Shown here: positions 59,224-64,000 of the stretch, piece after piece
Position numbering within the stretch: position 1 is the first letter of the stretch
Layout of the letters: every line of letters starts with the position of its first letter
Assembly: GCA_964423865.1 (NCBI GenBank)
Contig: CAYRGN010000013.1
Location: 1-64,000, forward strand
Direction of reading: 5' to 3'
Length of the DNA: 64,000 nt
Source of the DNA: Leadbetterella sp964423865
GTDB lineage: Bacteria > Bacteroidota > Bacteroidia > Cytophagales > Spirosomataceae
Program-made: the position numbers and the translations under genes
Notes under the pieces: model-generated
What the model saw: only the letters and a program-made list of their open reading frames with translations
The model's database searches: none
Told to the model about the DNA's origin: nothing

Positions 59224-61269
59224 ATGAAATTTTTATCTGCCCTGATCACTGCGGTATGCATTACTACTCTGGCCTTTGCCCAGCCCGACAGCTCAAAAAC
59301 CCTTCAGGAAGTAACTGTAAGAGGATTTGAAACCCGTCAAACCGCCCTTCAAACGCCCGCGTCAGTGAGTAGACTGGCCGAAGAAGAAATCAGCAGGCAC
59401 GCCCTCTCCGATCCCCTGCCCGTATTCAATTCCCAGGCCGGTATCCGCATGGAAGAACGCTCACCCGGAAGTTACCGTCTCACACTCAGAGGCTCCTCCC
59501 TCCGCTCTCCCTACGGTGTCCGAAACGTAAAAGTATATTGGAACGGCATCCCCTTGTCGGACGCCAACGGTACCACCTATTTTAACCTCGTGGATTTCAA
59601 TTCTCTCGGTTCCATTGAAATCTTAAAAGGCCCCGCGGGCAGCATTTTCGGCGCCGGCTACGGGGGCGTGGTGCAACTGAATACCCCTTCCGCTTCTCCC
59701 AGACAGGAGATCTCCGCCGGTTTCCAGGGCGGCAGTTACTCCTCGTACGCGGGCAATGTCCGCTACCGTTACGGCTCTGAAAAAATAAACCTTCTAGCCG
59801 CCTTTTCAGGGAAAGAATCGGAAGGCTACCGCCACCATTCGGCCCAGTCGGGCTATAACGGATTGCTCTCCGCCTCCTTTTTCCTGAACGCCCGTCATAC
59901 CCTGTCCTTTTCGTATTCGGGCGCGCACACCAACTACCAGACTCCCGGCGGACTCACCCCAGCACAGATGGAGGCCGACCGGCGGGCGTCACGGCCCGCC
60001 ACTCCGGCCCTCCCCTCCGCCAGCGATCAGCAGGCCGGTATCATCCAGACCTACCACATCTCAGGCCTGAGCCACGAATGGAAACCCGCCCCCGGAACCG
60101 GGATAAACACCACCCTGTTTTACGCTTCCAATGACCTGGCCAACCCTTTTATTACCAGTTACGAGCAAAGGGATGAAAAAACTACCGGCTACCGCCTGCT
60201 CGCCCATACCGCTTACAAAAAAATAATCCTCTATGCCGGCTCCGAAGGCATATTTACCTCTTCTACCTTTGACGTAAGGGAAAACCTCGGCGGATACAGG
60301 GGCGCATTTCTCTATTATACCGACCTGATTTCCCGTCAGCTTTCCCATTTTGTACAAGCGCAGGTTTCCCTTCCGGGTAAAATCGAAATCACAGGCGGCC
60401 TCAGCCACAACACCCAACTCTACCGCAATGAAACCACCGAGGTAAGTGAAGAGACCCTCCGCGTCAGGGAAAGACCCGGCCTGCCCTGGAGCCCCCGAAT
60501 TGCCATTATGAAATCCCTTCACCGCAAAGCGGGTGTGTTTTATACCTTCTCCAACGGTTATTCTCCTCCCACCGCCCAGGAAATGACCGCGAATTACGAA
60601 AGCGGACAAAACACCCGACTACTCGCAGAGAAAGGACAAAGCCACGAGATCGGCTTCAAATCGCAATGGACACCCACATTCCGAACCGAAATAGCCGCTT
60701 ATCACCAGGTAGTGGCCAACGCCCTCGTCAGGCAGGTTTTGGATAATGGCAACGAATATTTCCTAAACACCGGGCGCATTCTTCAGAAAGGCCTCGAAAT
60801 GAGTCACCGGCTCACCCTCGAAAACAAAAAAGGATTTATCACCCATACCGACCTCCTCCTTAACCTCACCCTGAACGACTTCCGGTTTGGCTCCTACGTC
60901 AATGAAGGCCAGGAGCTCGAAGGAAAGAAACTTCCCGGATCGCCTGGCACGGGCATTGCCTTCTCCGGAAAATGGGTGCAGAAACAAGGCATATACCTCA
61001 CCACAGACCTGAGTTATGTCTCCGCCATGTACCTCAACAACCAGAACACCGTCAGCAGCGAAGCCTACACCACTACCCGCGTACGCGCCGGGTGGAAATT
61101 CACCCTAAGCACTGCCACCCAGATGAATATTTACGCCGGAGCTGATAATCTCCTGAATGAAAAATACTCCCTTGGTTTTGATTTCAATGCTTTTGGAAAC
61201 CGCTTTTACAACCCCGCACCCTTGCGAAATTACCATGCCGGTGCGGGCATCACTTTTAAATTCCGTTAA
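59224..61269 (+). CDS. TonB-dependent outer-membrane receptor (681 aa)
   Basis: A 681-residue receptor with a signal peptide (FLSALITAVCITTLAFAQ), a TonB-box-like start (LQEVTVRGFETRQ), a complete plug (RLTLRGSSLRSPYGVRNVKV, then SIEILKGPAGSIFGAGYGGV) and a 22-strand-type barrel ending NYHAGAGITFKFR. It lacks the carboxypeptidase-like domain of SusC proteins and no SusD gene follows, so it belongs to the siderophore, vitamin or metal receptor class. The substrate cannot be told; the heme operon is 8 kb away and not linked. Confidence 0.9.
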   Translation: MKFLSALITAVCITTLAFAQPDSSKTLQEVTVRGFETRQTALQTPASVSRLAEEEISRHALSDPLPVFNSQAGIRMEERSPGSYRLTLRGSSLRSPYGVRNVKVYWNGIPLSDANGTTYFNLVDFNSLGSIEILKGPAGSIFGAGYGGVVQLNTPSASPRQEISAGFQGGSYSSYAGNVRYRYGSEKINLLAAFSGKESEGYRHHSAQSGYNGLLSASFFLNARHTLSFSYSGAHTNYQTPGGLTPAQMEADRRASRPATPALPSASDQQAGIIQTYHISGLSHEWKPAPGTGINTTLFYASNDLANPFITSYEQRDEKTTGYRLLAHTAYKKIILYAGSEGIFTSSTFDVRENLGGYRGAFLYYTDLISRQLSHFVQAQVSLPGKIEITGGLSHNTQLYRNETTEVSEETLRVRERPGLPWSPRIAIMKSLHRKAGVFYTFSNGYSPPTAQEMTANYESGQNTRLLAEKGQSHEIGFKSQWTPTFRTEIAAYHQVVANALVRQVLDNGNEYFLNTGRILQKGLEMSHRLTLENKKGFITHTDLLLNLTLNDFRFGSYVNEGQELEGKKLPGSPGTGIAFSGKWVQKQGIYLTTDLSYVSAMYLNNQNTVSSEAYTTTRVRAGWKFTLSTATQMNIYAGADNLLNEKYSLGFDFNAFGNRFYNPAPLRNYHAGAGITFKFR

Positions 61270-61342
61270 GTCTTCATAGGCAAGAGGCACTTACTTTTCC
61301 AAATAATATGTAAATTCGCTCCCTATTTAAATACAGAACACC

Positions 61343-62860
61343 TTGAGCCTGGTCAACGAAGTAATCGGTTTTTTCATGAAAAACAGGATAGGAAGAATTG
61401 AACATTTCAAGAAATATCCTATTGAAACCCAGTCAGATGTCTTCCGAAACCTGATCGAAAGAGCACGTTTCACCGAGTTCGGTCTGAAACACGGATTTTC
61501 TGACATCAAGACCGTCAAAGATTTCCAGGAACGCGTGCCGGTAGTCACCTACGAAGAGTTTTTCCCCTGGATGGAACGGGTACTCCGGGGTGAAAAAAAC
61601 ATTACCTGGCCTTCAGAAATCACCTGGTTTTCCAAATCATCCGGCACCACCAATGCCCGCAGCAAATTTATCCCGGTATCCGAAGAAGCCCTGCACGAAT
61701 GCAACTACCGGGGCGGACGGGATATTCTCACCCTTTACATCGAAAACACCCCCAATACCCAACTTTTCAACGGCAAATCCATTTCCATCAACGGGTCGCT
61801 CCACCCCAACCCCTACAATCAAAATGTACAGGCGGGTGACGTATCTGCCATCATTACCAAAAACCTGCCCAAATGGGCCGAATACTTCCGGACGCCCCCG
61901 GCCGAAGTAGCACTCTTAGATAAATGGGAAGATAAAATGCAGTATATGATCACGCATTGTTCCCATGAAAACGTGGTGTCCATGATGGGCGTGCCCACCT
62001 GGGGTGTAGTTTTGATTGAACGGATCATGGAAGCTACCGGGGCCAAAAACGCGCTTGAATTCTGGCCCGGTTTCGAGGCCTTTTTCCACGGGGCCGTCTC
62101 CTTTACTCCTTACCGGAACATGTTCAAAGAAAGATTATTCCCTTTTTCGGAAGTCCGCTATATGGAGTCTTACAATGCCTCGGAAGGGTATTTCGCTATC
62201 CAGGACGACCTCTCCCTGGAAGACCAAATGCTCCTGATGCTGGATTATGGCGTCTTCTTTGAGTTTCTGCCCGCTGAGGAGTGGGACAAACCTTTTCCTA
62301 AGGCCCTTACCCTGGAAGAGGTGGAACTGAACAGGAATTACGCCCTGGTGATCTCCACTAACGCAGGGCTGTGGCGTTACAAAATAGGCGACACGATTAA
62401 ATTCACTTCCCTTGACCCTTTCCGTATCCGGATATCCGGACGTACCAAGCACTTTATCAATGTATTCGGAGAAGAGCTGATGGTAGAAAATGCCGACCAG
62501 GCCCTGGCCTGCGTCTGCGGAGAATGCGGCCTGGAGCTGAAAGAATACACCGCGGCCCCGATTTTCATGGACACCGATTCAAGGGGTGGCCACGAATGGA
62601 TCATTGAGCTGGACAGCCTCCCGCCAGACCCTGAGCAATTCGTACGGATGCTGGACAGCCGCCTGCGTGAAATCAACTCGGACTATGACGCCAAACGCCA
62701 TAAAAACATGGCCCTACAAATGCCGCGCGTGCATTTCTTTTCAGAAAGAATTTTCCTGAAATGGCTACATAAGAAAGGAAAAATGGGCGGACAAAACAAA
62801 GTACCCCGCCTCAGCAATGAAAGAAACCTCTTAGAAGAAATATTGGAACTTGCCCGGTAA
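61343..62860 (+). CDS. GH3 (auxin-responsive promoter)-like acyl-adenylating enzyme
   Basis: A 505-residue protein of the bacterial GH3 family, an adenylate-forming enzyme group related to plant hormone-amino acid synthetases. Visible are WFSKSSGTTNARSKFIPVSE (phosphate-binding loop), FHGAVSFTPYRNMFKERLFP, YNASEGYFAIQDDL (motif with the conserved glutamate) and the C-terminal ISGRTKHFINVFGEELMVEN. The bacterial substrate is not established. Start is TTG 61343, because homologs normally have about ten residues before the MKNRI segment. Confidence 0.87.
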   Translation: MSLVNEVIGFFMKNRIGRIEHFKKYPIETQSDVFRNLIERARFTEFGLKHGFSDIKTVKDFQERVPVVTYEEFFPWMERVLRGEKNITWPSEITWFSKSSGTTNARSKFIPVSEEALHECNYRGGRDILTLYIENTPNTQLFNGKSISINGSLHPNPYNQNVQAGDVSAIITKNLPKWAEYFRTPPAEVALLDKWEDKMQYMITHCSHENVVSMMGVPTWGVVLIERIMEATGAKNALEFWPGFEAFFHGAVSFTPYRNMFKERLFPFSEVRYMESYNASEGYFAIQDDLSLEDQMLLMLDYGVFFEFLPAEEWDKPFPKALTLEEVELNRNYALVISTNAGLWRYKIGDTIKFTSLDPFRIRISGRTKHFINVFGEELMVENADQALACVCGECGLELKEYTAAPIFMDTDSRGGHEWIIELDSLPPDPEQFVRMLDSRLREINSDYDAKRHKNMALQMPRVHFFSERIFLKWLHKKGKMGGQNKVPRLSNERNLLEEILELAR

Positions 62861-62864
62861 CCGC

Positions 62865-63197
62865 CTACTCCCACTTGTAATTTCCCGAACCGAAATCACC
62901 TGGCTCCTTAGACTCCTCCGCTACTTTGTACTGCTCAAAATCAATATGCGGAAGAAGTTCAAATTTGATATGGTTTACGGCATCCTGTAAAGCTTCCGCT
63001 ACCTTATCTAAGTCTTCTTTATATACAAAAAGCTTAGACTTCTCAAAAACGAAGTCCCCGTCTTTCTGAAATCTTCTGCTTTCGGTAATCGTCAGATAAT
63101 AGTCATTCGAACGAGTGGATCTCACATCAAAAAAATAAGTACGCTTTCCGGCCCTTATTTTCCTGGAATATATCATTTCCTGGTCATCTCTTTCCAC
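62865..63197 (-). CDS. DUF3276 (PUR-alpha-like) nucleic acid-binding protein
   Basis: A 110-residue protein of DUF3276, small Bacteroidota relatives of the PUR-alpha single-strand nucleic acid-binding fold. IYSRKIRAGKRTYFFDVRST and NDYYLTITESRRF form the beta part, and LFVYKEDLDKVAEALQDAVN the helix. Role unknown, probably DNA or RNA binding. The start is GTG at 63197; an internal ATG at 63176 is possible. A -7 element TATTTTTG stands upstream at 63241-63234 on the minus strand. Confidence 0.88.
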   Translation of the reverse strand: MERDDQEMIYSRKIRAGKRTYFFDVRSTRSNDYYLTITESRRFQKDGDFVFEKSKLFVYKEDLDKVAEALQDAVNHIKFELLPHIDFEQYKVAEESKEPGDFGSGNYKWE

Positions 63198-63233
63198 GCT
63201 GCCAAAATAGGTTTAGAGGTTTACAAATTCGAC

Positions 63234-63241
63234 CAAAAATA
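63234..63241 (-). promoter_or_regulatory. -7 element of the DUF3276 gene
   Basis: TATTTTTG on the minus strand fits TAnnTTTG, 36 bases before the GTG at 63197. Confidence 0.4.
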
Positions 63242-63403
63242 TACTTTTATTAAAGATAAAAAAAATATTTACTTATAAAATAACGCGCTTAAGGCATAAT
63301 TTTTTTGGATTTTTCTAATATTTAATACAATATTTAGAAGCAGTGCTCCAAAATACCTGGATCTACACACAATAAAATACTAAATAATACATTGATTTGC
63401 AGT

Positions 63404-63925
63404 ATGAAATATTTAAAGAGAAAGTTTTCATCCGTGATTTTGGTATCGCTGATGATCCTGATGCCTAATTTAAGTATTTACGCCCAGAAGGTCGATATCG
63501 GCCATTCTTTTAAAGGGTATGCATCGTATTATCATACCAAATTTCTTGGACGTAAAACCGCCAACGGTGAGATCTTTTCAAGAGGAGCCTACACCTGCGC
63601 ACACAAAACCCTCCCTTTCGGTACCCTGATTGAAGTGGAAAATACCAAAACGGGCCGGTGGGTGATTGTACGGGTAAACGATCGCGGCCCTTTCATCAAA
63701 AACAGGATACTCGACCTGTCGATTGACGCCGCCAACCACCTGGACATCATTGAACGGGGAGTGGTGCACGTTACCGCGAAAATTGTAGGCTTTGACGGAA
63801 ATCTTGAACTGTTGCGCGACGGCCTGGCCCTCGAAATCTATAATTCTTTCCTGGGCATAGAGAATAATCCGTTAAAAATTCCTTACTTGCCTTCTGAAAA
63901 AGGCAATGTGATTGTAGGAATTTAA
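63404..63925 (+). CDS. rlpA: RlpA-like septal ring lytic transglycosylase-type protein
   Basis: A 173-residue exported protein with a signal peptide (SSVILVSLMILMPNLSIYAQ) and one double-psi beta-barrel: GYASYYHTKFLGRKTANGE, the conserved AHKTLPFGTLIEVENTKTGR and VRVNDRGPFIKNRILDLS. RlpA-type proteins bind or cleave glycan strands of peptidoglycan at the septum. It lacks a C-terminal SPOR domain, as usual for short Bacteroidota members. ATG 63404 is chosen over an upstream TTG. Its stop overlaps the next start by one base. Confidence 0.88.
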   Translation: MKYLKRKFSSVILVSLMILMPNLSIYAQKVDIGHSFKGYASYYHTKFLGRKTANGEIFSRGAYTCAHKTLPFGTLIEVENTKTGRWVIVRVNDRGPFIKNRILDLSIDAANHLDIIERGVVHVTAKIVGFDGNLELLRDGLALEIYNSFLGIENNPLKIPYLPSEKGNVIVGI

Positions 63926-64000
63926 TGGAACTGGATCTTTCAAAAATCCGTGAATACGGACGTCTCGATTTCCTGGCTAAACAATTGGTGGAAGGGTTTA
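63925..64000 (+). CDS. DUF58 domain protein, 5' end only
   Basis: The first 25 residues (MELDLSKIREYGRLDFLAKQ, then LVEGF) match the typical start of DUF58/VWA-type proteins of the MoxR-associated cluster. The gene leaves the window at the right edge. Its ATG overlaps the rlpA stop by one base. Confidence 0.7.
   Translation, partial: MELDLSKIREYGRLDFLAKQLVEGF

Noticed and set aside
59224..61269. TonB receptor as the outer-membrane partner of the heme operon
   Set aside because: It is 8 kb away behind ligA, purM and tRNA-Arg, with its own promoter and no heme-receptor motif that I can see.

Overview
The window is chromosomal DNA of a member of the Bacteroidota. The support is a SusC/SusD outer-membrane pair, many copies of the Bacteroidota -7 promoter element TAnnTTTG with TTTG near -33, tRNA genes without an encoded CCA, and family-restricted genes (DUF4301, DUF5686, DUF3276, bacterial GH3-like). 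Gene content looks more like a free-living Cytophagia/Sphingobacteriia-type organism than a gut Bacteroides, but the species cannot be named from sequence alone.

Bases 1 to about 12300 form an AT-rich accessory patchwork. At the left edge is a large serine recombinase with its small partner gene, then an oriT-like pair of hairpins and a mobilization gene broken after about 23 codons. Directly after the break comes a tight five-gene defence operon: a C5-cytosine methyltransferase, a MORC/MutL-type GHKL ATPase, a Z1 helicase-like ATPase, a PD-(D/E)XK nuclease and an AlbA_2/Schlafen-type ATPase. An AbiE-like toxin-antitoxin pair follows. Both of its genes carry the same 27-bp palindrome, and a 54-bp imperfect direct repeat brackets the pair. 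A C-terminal nucleoid-protein fragment closes the region.

From 12300 onward the composition is more GC-rich and housekeeping-like. A copper-export pair (metallochaperone and CopA), a deleted dinD, a NUDIX gene and a LOG-type gene lead into a nine-gene sialic-acid locus on the minus strand (17046-31979). That locus holds the outer-membrane importer SusC/SusD, lyase, mutarotase, MFS transporter, two-domain sialate esterase, AGE epimerase, GH20 hexosaminidase and sialidase. A divergent GntR/FCD regulator sits at 32090. The shared intergenic region has an almost ideal susC promoter overlapped by two ATGTnnnACAT palindromes. The logic is release, de-acetylation, import, anomer conversion, cleavage to ManNAc and epimerization to GlcNAc; a sugar kinase is not in the window.

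The middle (32800-46916) holds a Skp-like chaperone, a DUF5686 outer-membrane protein, uridine kinase, tRNA-Gln, two small genes behind a perfect palindrome, DUF4301, a penicillin-acylase-family hydrolase, a RAYT transposase with three palindromes inside its own reading frame, an FtsX-type permease and gamma-glutamyltransferase. A heme uptake operon (hmuTUV, hemS, ChaN-like; 47109-51785) is followed by ligA, a sigma54-activator-like response regulator without a DNA-binding domain, purM, a thioesterase and tRNA-Arg. Behind tRNA-Arg lies a small AT-rich insert with a Fic gene under four operator-like boxes and a frameshifted gene remnant. The right end has a TonB-dependent receptor, a GH3-like gene, DUF3276, RlpA and the start of a DUF58 gene.

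The most unusual structural signal is a family of intergenic repeats built from 7-bp units (CTCAnnG on one strand, CnnTGAG on the other). They sit at the ends of minus-strand genes, three of which take their stop codon from the repeat. Their seven-base period places a stop in all three frames. One copy is bracketed by a 15-bp duplication of the neighbouring gene's last codons.
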